From Phaseolus vulgaris (taxonomy: Eukaryota > Streptophyta > Magnoliopsida > Fabales > Fabaceae), in the NCBI RefSeq assembly GCF_000499845.2, contig NC_023749.2:15152698-15216697 (forward strand): a stretch of 64,000 bases of DNA. Direction: 5' to 3'. Made by a program: the position numbers and the translations under genes. Under the pieces are notes generated by a model. The model worked only from the letters and a program-made list of their open reading frames with translations. It was not told the origin of the DNA and did no database searches. Below are positions 11,710 through 21,651 of the stretch, one piece after another. The stretch's first letter is position 1. Each line of letters begins with the position of its first letter.

Positions 11710-14345
11710 ATGACTCGCACAAAGATCACCTCGAATCCTCCTCCTTCATCACGAAACCCCCCTTCTCAAGCACACGACCCACCACGAGTTCGTGGCGCTT
11801 CATCTTCCCAGACTGAGAGGCCTGCGTCTTCCCGCCCTAACCTGGCCCAGGCGACTCCACCTATCGCCGGAGGAGCCCCCGTTCCCTTGCCAGACTTCAA
11901 AACCTTGTATCCCTGGGCCAACTCGACCCTTCTGAGGGAGACATCTTCTGTGAACACTGCGGGAGCAGTTTTGCGGCTGACTAAGGGGGATGAGCTTCAT
12001 CAATCATTTCATAAGGAGCACGACGAAAAGATGATAGTGCTGCCTTGCCCCCCCGATCTGCCTGTTTGTGCTGATGACAAGGTGAGTGCCGACGGGCCCT
12101 TCTGCTTCGTCTACACGACCTTATTCAAGAAGGTGAAGCTCAAGTTCCCTTTCACCCGTTTCGAAAGGGAACTCCTTACCGAGCTTAACATCGCCGCCGC
12201 CCAGCTCCATCCCAACAGCTAGGTGTTCGTGCGAGCGTTCCAAGTGACGTGCGACCATCTGGGGTTGCCCGCATCCGTGGACGTATTTTTATTCCTCTTC
12301 GAAGCCAAGCACCCAGGAGACCGCCTGTGGGTTAGCTTGAATGCGATTGCTGGGAGGTCAATCTTCTCCATCTTCCAGCAATCCTACAAGGACTGGAAAG
12401 GGAAGTTCGTCCAAGTGCGCCCCAACGACAAGGACGACTCCCTACTCGACGGCTTCCCTTTGTACTGGGTGGACAAGGGGAAGAAAGAGTCCAAGAGCTG
12501 TTTCAGGAGACCCAGAAGTCCTGACAGCATGGGAGCGTTGGACCGAGATCTCTGCCTTTTCTGGAAAAGGGTCGCGGATGCCAACATCACCTTCCTTACC
12601 ACCACCCTGATCTGCTTCGAATTCTACGAGGACCAACTCGAAATTCGAATAGGTTAGAACATTTAAACTGTTGTTTTAATACTGCTTCTATTTGACTGTT
12701 TCTGGGCGTCTTGTGCGTTATGCGCAAGACTTTGGTTTTATTTTTCCTGCACCGATCATCTGCTATGCTGCATACTGCCTTGTGCACTTATTTTCTCCTT
12801 GAGTTAACCCATGCATTTTCGTTTCATGCAGATAACATGTTGGGCAAAGGTATGCTTGCTGAACTGAGGGCGCTCGCCCGAACCCACGGGTTGGCGACGG
12901 GTTCTCAAACGGTGCCCAACTCGGTGGTGGAGACAGCCATCGTCCACGGGCGATCGCCACCTAAGGAACCTGCCCAACGCAAGAAACTGGTCCTCAAGAG
13001 GCCCAAGAGGAAGGCTCCCCAGATAGTCCAAGAGGATGAGGAAGAAGATGACGAGGTCACTGAGGATGGCCTCGTTACAAAGAGGAAGAGGGTGGCACCT
13101 TCTTCACCACCTGCACCACCCCCTCTTCCCTCGTCAACGCCACCATCCACACCTGCTCCTCCTCCATCATCGCCACCCCCACAAGCTCCTGTTTCACCAG
13201 TCCAAGCTATCCCGCTAGCCACTGCGCTGCCTGCGGTTGAGGCCCAAGAGCCAAACTTCATGGAGGACCCCCCGAGCGCCTCCACGCCACATGTATCAGC
13301 GGGAGGGGGTCCCCCTTCAAATGCCTCAGCCGCAGAGGTTGCTCCAATCGGGGATGAGGTCGCTCATACCTCACCGATTCTGATCACCGAATCCCTGATT
13401 CCGTCACCACGCCAACAAGCGCCCACTGAAGAACCTGCTAAGGAAGGTGGCGACGAAAACCCACAACAGGCCCCCACAGCGCCTCTAGTGCCTTTACAAG
13501 CAGCAAACCTCCCCCTTGAGGTCACGAGGATGTGGGAGCCTCTATCTGCTAAGCTAAAGACGATAGCAGAAGACATCCCAGCCATCATCACCAGAGCTGT
13601 GGAAAGCTCTACTAGGAGGCTCCAAGACGACCTCTTCAACCTCAAGACAGAGAACAGCACCATGAGGGTTGAGGTGGAGAAGTTGTCTTTCAACTTGACG
13701 CTGGCGGAGATTGAACACTCCCGAGTGGAGGACGCAATGAGCACCGAGCTCAGGTTGGCGCGCAAAGAGGCCACTGATCTCCGCCACAAAGTGCAACAGC
13801 TTGCTCAAGAAAAGATCGAACTAGAGAGCAAGATTGTGCCTTACCGCGTCAAGGTGGCTGACCTGGAGGCTCTCATGAAGGCCGACGCCGTCAAGGTGCA
13901 AAAATTAGAGAAACGGTCAGCCGAACGAGAGACCCTCCTTGGGCAAGTGGAAAAGGCAAGGGACGACACCATAGCTGATCTCGCCAAGGCCAACGAAGAG
14001 AAGGGAAAGGTAACTGCCGAATTGGCCCAAGTGCAAGCGGAATCCAAGAAGGTTGCTGAAGACCTTCTCCAGGCTCAAGAGACCAATGAACAACTCAAGA
14101 AGCAGGTTGAAGAGCTGGAGCAACAGAATAAGGAGCTGAAAGAGCAAACTGAAGGTCTCAAGAAGCGGATTGAGGAACTTCAGAAACAGATTGAAGAACT
14201 CAAGCTAAACTCTGCTCAAATTCTGGCTGCTGGATTCGAAGCTGCAGGGGAACAATTTGCTTGTTTGTTCCCCGACCTGGATCTCAGCATGGTGTCGCTG
14301 GATAATGAAGTGATGGATGGAAAAGTGGTGCCCGCCGAAGACTGA
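11710..14345 (+). pseudogene. Element A antisense gene (PF04195-like domain plus coiled coil), one stop
   Basis: This gene faces opposite to gag-pol. Exon 1 is 11710-12652 and exon 2 is 12832-14345. The intron has donor ATAG|GTTAG and acceptor CATGCAG|ATAAC and keeps the frame across the junction. The reading frame spans 818 residues but has one in-frame TAG at 12220-12222 (codon 171), where relatives have Trp after LHPN(S/T). The N-terminal third resembles the putative gypsy-type transposon domain of plants (PF04195): LYPWANSTLL, FCFVYTTLF, LHPNS, FLFLFEAKHPGD. Exon 2 encodes basic NLS-like patches (KRPKRK, TKRKRV), an acidic and proline-rich linker, then a long coiled coil (about 13640-14215) and the tail DGKVVPAED. 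Extra antisense ORFs are known in Tat elements; the function is unknown. The start could instead be ATG 11644. Confidence 0.75.
12653..12831 (+). other. Intron of the antisense gene
   Basis: 179 bp, AT-richer than the exons, GT at 12653-12654 and AG at 12830-12831. It begins after the first base of a codon, and the exons join to give Asp (G|AT) with both frames open. A stop four bases into the unspliced sequence makes splicing necessary for a long product. Confidence 0.75.
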
Positions 14346-14950
14346 TCAATTTAATTCATCCATCGCTTTCATACTCTCCTTTGCATTATAACTTGTAATA
14401 GACTTTATGTCCTTTCATATATATGTTTTGAACTGTTATTCATTGTTAATGACAAAGTCTACGTTTTTCCTCTTTTGACTTCTTCAATCGCTTCAACTTT
14501 CCTTGCGTGTTCAATCTCAAAGAAATGTCTTAGCAAAACCGTAGGCACGATCTTTGACTTAACTGCTTCGAACCACTTCAACCTTTAAGCAACAATCACT
14601 TTATCGATTCGTAAACTTAAGGCAATTAACCTTATCGTAAAAACATTCCTTAAGCAACAAACTTTGACTCAGCTGCTGGTTTAAACACTGCTTCACCCGA
14701 TCTGCTCCACCAAAACAGGTCCTTTAACGTTCTCGCCATCGTTTGAACTTTTCCTGGTCGCCAGAGACTCTTGGCGATCAGGTTCTTTCTGGCTTCACGC
14801 CTTGGCCATTGTTCTTTGATATGGGGGTAGAGGCGCCTTTCGGATCCTCCTCTACCTTCCTGAACTTCAGGACCACAGGCCGGGTGGCCAGGCGCTCTCT
14901 TCGAGCCTGCCTTAGCCACCTTCCAAACTTCGTCCACCCTTAACACCATA
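14346..14950. other. Spacer downstream of the antisense gene, element A
   Basis: Contains a likely 3' UTR for the plus-strand gene (ATGTTTTGAACTG region near 14420) and no further coding sequence. ORFs on either strand at 14650-14949 lack family resemblance. Confidence 0.5.
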
Positions 14951-15060
14951 CCTGAACTCGTTCGAGACGAGAAGGGTTTTATCTTGCCTGAACTCGTGCA
15001 TAGGCGAGAAGGTCTTTAACTCGCCTGAACTCGCTCATAGGCGAGAAGGTCTTTAAATCA
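14951..15060. repeat. Tandem repeat, 3 units of 36-37 bp
   Basis: Units start at 14951, 14987 and 15024 with CCTGAACTCG and end near GGCGAGAAGGTCTTT. A diverged further copy (CTCGCCTGCACTCGCTCGAC) follows at about 15252. It lies in the 3' untranslated spacer of element A. Confidence 0.75.
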
Positions 15061-15061
15061 T

Positions 15062-15247
15062 GCCTCTACATTGCCCCAGGGGTTACATCTTCTCGCCCCC
15101 AGAAACACTGAGGATTTTTACTTGCCTCTACATTGCCCCAGGGGTTACATCTTCTCGCCCCCAGAAGCACTGAGGACTTTTACTTGCCTCTACATTGCCC
15201 CAGGGGTTACATCTTCTCGCCCCCAGAAGCACTGAGGACTTTTCGTT
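15062..15247. repeat. Tandem repeat, 3 units of 62 bp
   Basis: Units begin at 15062, 15124 and 15186 with GCCTCTACATTGCCCCAGGG and end with ACTGAGGACTTTTACTT or a variant. The second and third units are nearly identical, which points to recent duplication. Confidence 0.9.
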
Positions 15248-15330
15248 CTTTCTCGCCTGCACTCGCTCGACGGCGAGGAGGTCTTTTACATGCCTCGGGA
15301 CGCGCGCGCGCGTTGAGGTCTTTTAACTGG

Positions 15331-15567
15331 TGCCTCCGATCGCCGAAAGACGATGAGGACTTAAAAAACTTTAACTGATGCCTTCAATCGCCGAAAAACG
15401 ATGAGGACTTAAAAAACTTTAACTGATGCCTCCAATCGCCGAAAAACGATGAGGACTTAAAAACTTTAACTGATGCCTCCAATCGCCGAAAAACGATGAG
15501 GACTTAAAAACTTTAACTGATGCCTCCAATCGCCGAAAAACGATGAGGACTTAAAAACTTTTTAGAA
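15331..15567. repeat. Tandem repeat, 5 units of 47-48 bp
   Basis: Units start at 15331, 15379, 15427, 15474 and 15521. Each contains TGCCTCCAATCGCCGAAAAA then CGATGAGGACTTAAAAACTT. The last three are almost identical. Between this array and the 62 bp array is a short (CG)n stretch near 15301-15312. Tat-lineage elements are known to carry such variable tandem arrays downstream of pol. Confidence 0.9.
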
Positions 15568-15804
15568 AGCATGCAAAATATCTTTAACTCGCCTTAAATC
15601 ACGTATAAGTGACAAGGTCTTCTTCAAAACTTTTCTGGAAAACAGCAAGCATGCAATCTGGAAACGCCTTATACTTCGTAAACTCTTCTTTTATTAGGTG
15701 GCCTCATTAAAAACCCTCCTTAGGGAAAAAAGAGTGCCCCCTTCAAACTGTTTTATCAGAGACATTGTAATGTAACTTTTGTGTTTGTCTTTACTTACAA
15801 GCTC

Positions 15805-18800
15805 TTAACTATAGTACAACTTCAGGTGCGTGGCGTTCCAAGTGCGAGGAATCGCCCCTCCTTCCAGCGTCTCTAAGCGGTAGGCGCCGTTCCCGAGCGC
15901 CTCGGTTATTCTGAACGGTCCCGTCCACTTAGGCGACAGCTTATTCTCCATCTCGTACTGGTGGGCTTTTCTCATCACCAGGTCGCCTTCTCTAAATTGC
16001 CTTGGCATCACCTTCGAGTTGTACCTTCGTTCAATCCTTCTCTTCACCGCCTCAGCTTTCAGTCTCGCTTCCTCTCTAACCTCATCCAGTAGATCCAGGT
16101 TCAGCCTTCTCTCTTCATTCGAGTCTTCCTCTACAAAGTTCAGGAATCTCGGCGAGCTCTCCTGAATCTCTACTGGAATCATCGCATCACACCCATAGAC
16201 TAGGCTGAACGGGGTCTCATGGGTTCCTGACTGCTCGGTGGTGTGGTATGCCCAGACTATACGGGGCACCTCCTCAGCCCAGCTTCCCTTGGCTTTTTCT
16301 AGCCTTCTCTTCAAACCTCTCAACAACACCCGATTAGCTGACTCCACCTGGCCATTTGTCTGAGGGTGCTCGACGGATGCAAACACTTGTTGAATTCCCA
16401 CCCCTTCGCAGAGCTTCTTCAACAGGTGGCTTGCAAACTGAGTCCCATTATCCGACACCAGGCGTTTAGGCACTCCAAACCGGCACACGATGTTCTTCCA
16501 CACGAAACCTTCGATCTTGTGTGCGGTGATCTGGGCCACTGGTTCTGCTTCGATCCACTTGGTGAAATATTCAATCGCCACCACCAAGTACTTCATCTGC
16601 CTGATCGCCAGCGGGAAAGGTCCCAGGATGTCGATTCCCCAGGTATGAAACGGCCAAGGGCTATAAATCGACTTCAACTCCTCGGGAGGCGCCTTATGCC
16701 AATCGGCGTGCTTCTGGCATTGTTTGCAACATTGGGCATACTTCTTGCAATCTTCTCTCATGGATGGCCAGTAGTATCCTGCACGGAGAGTCCTCGCGGC
16801 CAGAGCTCGACCACCGACGTGGCTTCCGCATATACCTTCGTGGAGCCCCGCCATGATTCTCGTGCACTTCTCGCCATGTATACATTCCAGGAGCGGGTGA
16901 GTGAACCCAAACCTGTACAGATCGCCATCAATCAGGGTGTACTTGCTAGAATTCTTCTTTACCTTCCTAGCCTCAGTCGGATCCAGCAGGAGAAGGCCAT
17001 CCGCCAGGCACCGCTTGTACTGGGTTATCCAAGTGTCTGGCTCATGGGTAGCGCAGACCTGCATCACGTTCACCTTCTCTCCCCGGCAAGCTCTAATTCT
17101 CGGCGATCTCAGAGTTTCTTGCGTCAGGGACTTATGGCTTCTCGCGGCTTTCTCCGTCGACTTGCTGATCTGAAGGACCAGGTGATCTGCCACAAATGCT
17201 CTCGGCGTCTTCAGAGTTTCTTGAATCACCGTCCTCTGCCTACCCCCTTTGCCTGAGCTGGCGAGCTTAGCTAGCAAGTCAGCTCGGGCATTCTGCTCTC
17301 TGGGCACATGCACTACTTCAAAGGAGGCAAAAGAACTCTTCAACTCCTGCACATATTCCAGATAGGCCGCCATTTGTGGATCTTTAGCCTGGAACTCGCC
17401 TGTTACTTGCCCTGTGACTAGCAGCGAGTCACTCTTAGCCATCAGCACCCTAGCTCCCATCTCTTTGGCCAGCAAAATTCCGGCGATCAGCGCCTCATAC
17501 TCCGCTTGATTGTTACTGGCTTTGAAGGCGAACCTCAGAGATTGTTCGATCAGCACGCCGTTGGGTCCTTCCAATATGACTCCAGCACCGCTGCCCTGCT
17601 GGTTCGACGATCCATCCACCGAAAGTACCCAACAGAAATCGTCCCCTTCAACCCGCGTTGCCTCAGATGAGAGCTCGACCACGAAATCTGCAAAGATTTG
17701 CCCCTTAATCGGGCCTCGGGGCTCATATTTGATATCAAACTCTGACAATTCTACTGCCCACTTCACCATCCTTCCTGCAACGTCAGGCTTCTTCAAGACC
17801 TTCTGGATGGGCAGGTCAGTCATCACCAGTATTGCGAAGCTATGGAAGTAGTGGCGCAACCTCCTCGCCGAAAATACCACAGCCAGCGCAGCCTTCTCCA
17901 GGGCCTGATATCTCGTTTCGGGGCCCTGCAACACCTTGCTCACAAAATAGATAGGCTTCTGAGCCTGATCTTGATCCTGGGCGAGCACCGCACTCACCGC
18001 CCTCTCAGTTACAGCAAAATACAACCTGAGAGGGGTTCCCGCCAGCGGTTTGCACAGAACCGGCGGGCTCGCCAGATACTCCTTCAGCTTGACGAAAGCT
18101 TCCTCGCACTCTTTCGTCCAAACAAACTTATTGTTGCGCCTCAGGCACTGAAAATAGGGATGACCCTTCTCCCCGCTAGCGGACACGAAACGGGACAGGG
18201 CTGCCATCCGACCTGTTAGCTGCTGAACCTCTTTCACCGTAGCTGGGCTCCTCATCGCCAAGATGGCGGCACACTTATCGGGGTTGGCCTCTATGCCTCT
18301 TTCAGTCAAGAGGAAACCCAAAAACTTCCCAGCCTCCACGCCAAAAATACATTTCTCTGGATTCAGTTTCAATCTGAACTTGGCGATCGTCATGAACAAT
18401 TCTTCCAAGTCGGCAACGTGCTTGCTCTTTTCCGGCGAGGTCACGACCATGTCATCGACGTACGCTTGCACGTTCCTTCCCAGCATCGGTGCAAGTACTC
18501 GATCCATCAGCCTCTGGTACGTGGCCCCCGCGTTCTTCAGCCCAAACGGCATCACCTTGTAGCAGTAGCACGACCTCTCCGTCATGAAGGCTGTTTTCTC
18601 TTCGTCCATGGGATGCATCTTAATCTAATTGTACCCCGAGAAGGCATCCAGGAAGCTCAACAGCTTACACCCCGCAGCACTATCCACCAGGGCGTCTATG
18701 CTTGGTAAAGGATACGAATCCTTTGGGCAAGCTTTGTTCAGGTCAGTGAAATCGACGCACATGCGCCATTTCCCGTTACTCTTCTTTACCAGCACGACAT

Positions 18801-19188
18801 TCGCCAGCCATTCAGGGTACTGGACCTCCCTGATGTGGCCTGCAGCGAGGAGCTTCTGAGTTTCATCTCTAATCGCCTGCCTCCTTTCTTCGTTGAACTT
18901 TCTTCTTCTTTGTCGCACTGGTCTCACCAAGCTGTCCATCGCCAGATGATGGCACAGGAAGTCGGGATCAATCCCGGGCATGTCCGAAGCGGACCATGCA
19001 AACGCGTCCAGATGTCGCTCAATCACCTTGGCGATCTGGTCCTGGAGCTCGACCTCCAGAGATCTTCCCAACTTGAAGATTTTTCCCCCGATCTCTTTCT
19101 CGAGCCACTGCTCGACAGGTTTTGGCCTGGATTCTCGGGCGATCACCGCCCTGGCGATTCCCTGTTCTCTCGCTTCCTCAGGGCGATT
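15805..19188 (-). pseudogene. Element A pol: RT, two RNase H domains, integrase; one internal stop
   Basis: This continues the gag-protease frame. The N-terminal part (18628-19146) carries RT motifs (WRMCVDFTDLNKACP, LLSFLDAFSGYN), then TAG at 18625-18627 stands where relatives have Gln (YNQI). The rest, 937 residues from Met at 18618, carries RT YVDD (53-56) and gypsy-type RNase H (about 195-315). A second, archaeal-type RNase H follows (about 330-455: VDGSS, NQAEYEAL, KSDS, ARADLLAKL), then integrase with an HHCC finger (H593, H600, C630/C631, C634) and a DDE core (D663 in WGIDILGPF, D723 in VSDNGTQF, E759 in NGQVESAN). The end WNATHLKLYYS is typical. All catalytic residues seem present. 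The dual RNase H places it in the Tat lineage. Confidence 0.92.
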
Positions 19189-21243
19189 TCACGCCTCTTC
19201 CTCCTCCAGACCAGCGTTTCCCTCCACTAGCTCAGCGTCCACCATCTCCACGTCCCTTCCGGCGGTCTCGTCCGCTACCGTCGATCTGGGCTTCACACCG
19301 GGAGGTGGGGTGGTTGTTACATAACTCACTGATCTCTTGTTTTTCAGGCTATTCTCATAGCACTTTTTCGCTTCTTTCTGATCAGACTTGATCGTGATCA
19401 CCACCCCCTCCATAGACGGCAACTTTACCTTCATGTGCCGAGTCGACGGAATGGCGCCTATCCTGTTAAGCGTGGGCCTTCCCAACAGGATGTTGTATGC
19501 CGAAGGAGCGTTTACGATGAGGTACTTGATTTTCTCCGTCCTCGAACCAGCCTCATCTGTAAACGTGGTTCTCAACTCAATGTACCCCCTGACCTCCACC
19601 TGGTCACCAGCGAACCCATATAGGCACCCTCCATAGGGCCTTAGCTGGTCAAGGGGCAACTCCAGCTGCGTGAAAGTCGGCCAGAACATCACGTCTGCCG
19701 AACTTCCTTGGTCCACCAGAACTCTGTGGACCTTCCTTCTCGCCGTAACCAACGAAATGACTATGGGATCGTTGTCATGAGGTACAACGTCCCGAAGATC
19801 CTGCTTGGTGAACGTAATGTCCACTTCCGGCGGGTGATCTTCAAACATATCCACTGTCATCACCGACCGCGCGTACTTCTTCCTCTGCGATGCGGTGCAT
19901 CCACCACCTGAGAAGCCTCCTGCGATGGTGTGGATTTCCCCGTGGATAGGCATTTCGTGTTGCTGGGCTTCTCCACCTGCTGGCTGGGAACTCGACGCTC
20001 CCCCCGTCCTCCTATCCAGCAGATAGTCATTTAGGAACCCGCTCTTAACCAGATCATCGAGCTGATACCCTAAGGACAAACACGAGTCCAAAGTGTGGCC
20101 AAAGCCCTGGTGAAACTCACACCAGGCGTCTGGCTTTGGTCCCAGCACCTTGTCGCCCACCTTCTCAGGCGCTTTCAACCTGGCAGATATGTTGGGAATG
20201 GCGATCAGGTCCGCTAATCCCATAACAAACTTGTGCTTAGGCGGGCGATTGTATTCCCGGCGTGCTGGTTGCTGGCGCCCCTGGCTCCTCCCCTTGTTCC
20301 TCCTATCATAAGGATGGCGAGTCCTCTGGTCCTTCCTGGCCGCCGCCGCTGTCTCCAGCACCCGTTGCGGCTGGATTCTGGTCTGGGCGCGTGGCCTAGC
20401 GGGAGCCACACTCCCTCTCTTCTCAGCGACCTCACTTTCGTCGGCAATGTGAGCCACGACAAGTCGCCTGACCTCAGCAAACGTTGCAGGGTGAGCCCTG
20501 ATCAAGGCCTCGCAGAATGGTCCCGGCAGCACGCCCTTCTTGAATGCATAGACCAGCATTTCTTCATCTTTGGCCGGCGATCTGACCATCTGTGCTCCAA
20601 AGCGATTCAGGTAGTCTCTGAGGGACTCTCCCTGGTACTGCCTTATATCAAACAGATCATAAGACACCCTGGGCGGTGCCTTGTTCGCGATGTATTGCTC
20701 GATGAAAACCTTAGAGAACTGCTGAAAACTAGTTATGTGACCGTTAGGTAGGCTCACAAACCACTCCAACGTCGTTCCCTGGAGCGTGCTTACGAACATC
20801 TTGCAATACACGGCGTCTGACCCTCCCGACAGCATCATCTGCGTATGGAACGTGGTCAGATGGGCCTCTGGATCCTCCACGCCGGTAAAGACAGCCTTGA
20901 TAGGGACCACGCTCGTAGGAATGGGCGTGTCAGTAATCGCCTGAACAAAAGGCATAGGGAAAACGCGAGGTGGCGATGACGGCGCCACCTCTTCAGCAGA
21001 AGAACGCCCTTGCTGCTCCTGAAGAGCTTGACGCAGCTCCTCAGTCACCTTGCTGAGCTCCTCATTCCTGGCGCGAGAGGCGACCAGGTCCTCATGCATT
21101 CTCGCCTGCTCTATGCGTGAGGCTTCCATAGTTGCCTGCAACGAACGCATCATCTCTGCCATCTGTGCCATGGTCATGGCAGCGGCGCCTTCGGCAGCGA
21201 CGGGCGCAACTGGACTTGAGCGATTGCTTCTCATTTTTCTCAT
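19189..21243 (-). CDS. Element A gag-protease
   Basis: 684 residues from ATG at 21243 (MRKMRS; a longer frame from 21279 would need a GTG start). An N-terminal coiled region (residues 20-80) is followed by the retrotransposon gag domain (about 115-250, with LEWFVSLP and FSKVFIEQYI). A basic stretch follows, then a Tat-type zinc knuckle variant C-X2-H-X4-H-X4-C at 375-388 (CEFHQGFGHTLDSC). The aspartic protease has active site VDQGSSAD (D511) and ILLGRPTLN. It ends in an acidic tail and TGA at 19189-19191. The next codons stay in frame with RT, so the stop either separates gag-pro from pol, with readthrough, or is a mutation. Gag packages the RNA and protease matures the polyprotein in cytoplasmic particles. 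Confidence 0.9.
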   Translation of the reverse strand: MRKMRSNRSSPVAPVAAEGAAAMTMAQMAEMMRSLQATMEASRIEQARMHEDLVASRARNEELSKVTEELRQALQEQQGRSSAEEVAPSSPPRVFPMPFVQAITDTPIPTSVVPIKAVFTGVEDPEAHLTTFHTQMMLSGGSDAVYCKMFVSTLQGTTLEWFVSLPNGHITSFQQFSKVFIEQYIANKAPPRVSYDLFDIRQYQGESLRDYLNRFGAQMVRSPAKDEEMLVYAFKKGVLPGPFCEALIRAHPATFAEVRRLVVAHIADESEVAEKRGSVAPARPRAQTRIQPQRVLETAAAARKDQRTRHPYDRRNKGRSQGRQQPARREYNRPPKHKFVMGLADLIAIPNISARLKAPEKVGDKVLGPKPDAWCEFHQGFGHTLDSCLSLGYQLDDLVKSGFLNDYLLDRRTGGASSSQPAGGEAQQHEMPIHGEIHTIAGGFSGGGCTASQRKKYARSVMTVDMFEDHPPEVDITFTKQDLRDVVPHDNDPIVISLVTARRKVHRVLVDQGSSADVMFWPTFTQLELPLDQLRPYGGCLYGFAGDQVEVRGYIELRTTFTDEAGSRTEKIKYLIVNAPSAYNILLGRPTLNRIGAIPSTRHMKVKLPSMEGVVITIKSDQKEAKKCYENSLKNKRSVSYVTTTPPPGVKPRSTVADETAGRDVEMVDAELVEGNAGLEEEEA

Positions 21244-21651
21244 GAAACTCAGCGAATCACATGATGCAGCGAACAACACTTACTTTAGCTACGTTTGAGT
21301 CAGTGATCAATCGGAAAAACTGTGCGAAACTCCGGGAGAAAACTCAAGAACACCGCAAACCTTCAAAGAAACTTGCAACTTCACCAAAAACCACTGCTCT
21401 TCCCACGGATAACCAACGAGCGAAAGAACTCAACTCCACCGAACAAATTACGCGTAACAGCAGAAAAACCTTTCTTCACGGATCGAAAACCCAAACGAAC
21501 GGTGTAAAACGCGAATTCACCGAACAAATTTCAAGCAAACAGCGAACGATGGTTGCACCAGCATACAACCACTCAGAAAACTTCGAAAACCTCCAAGAAC
21601 TCACGCTGTGGATGGGAGCAAGTTTTACACGGCCCCACGGTGGGCGCCTGA
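21244..21651 (-). other. Element A leader between 5' LTR and gag
   Basis: Untranslated leader of the genomic RNA. A plus-strand ORF that crosses it into the LTR (21261-21890) is a chance reading frame. Confidence 0.7.
21633..21651 (-). other. Element A primer binding site region
   Basis: Directly inside the 5' LTR the minus strand reads TCAGGCGCCCACCGTGGGGC. The GGCGCC core resembles the tRNA-Asp-type PBS of plant gypsy elements, but the match is imperfect beyond the core, so the primer tRNA is uncertain. Confidence 0.5.

Noticed and set aside
16366..17256. Long plus-strand ORF (296 codons) opposite integrase and RNase H
   Set aside because: It is antisense to a strongly conserved pol region. 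Its length follows from the codon composition of pol, and it has no domain of its own.
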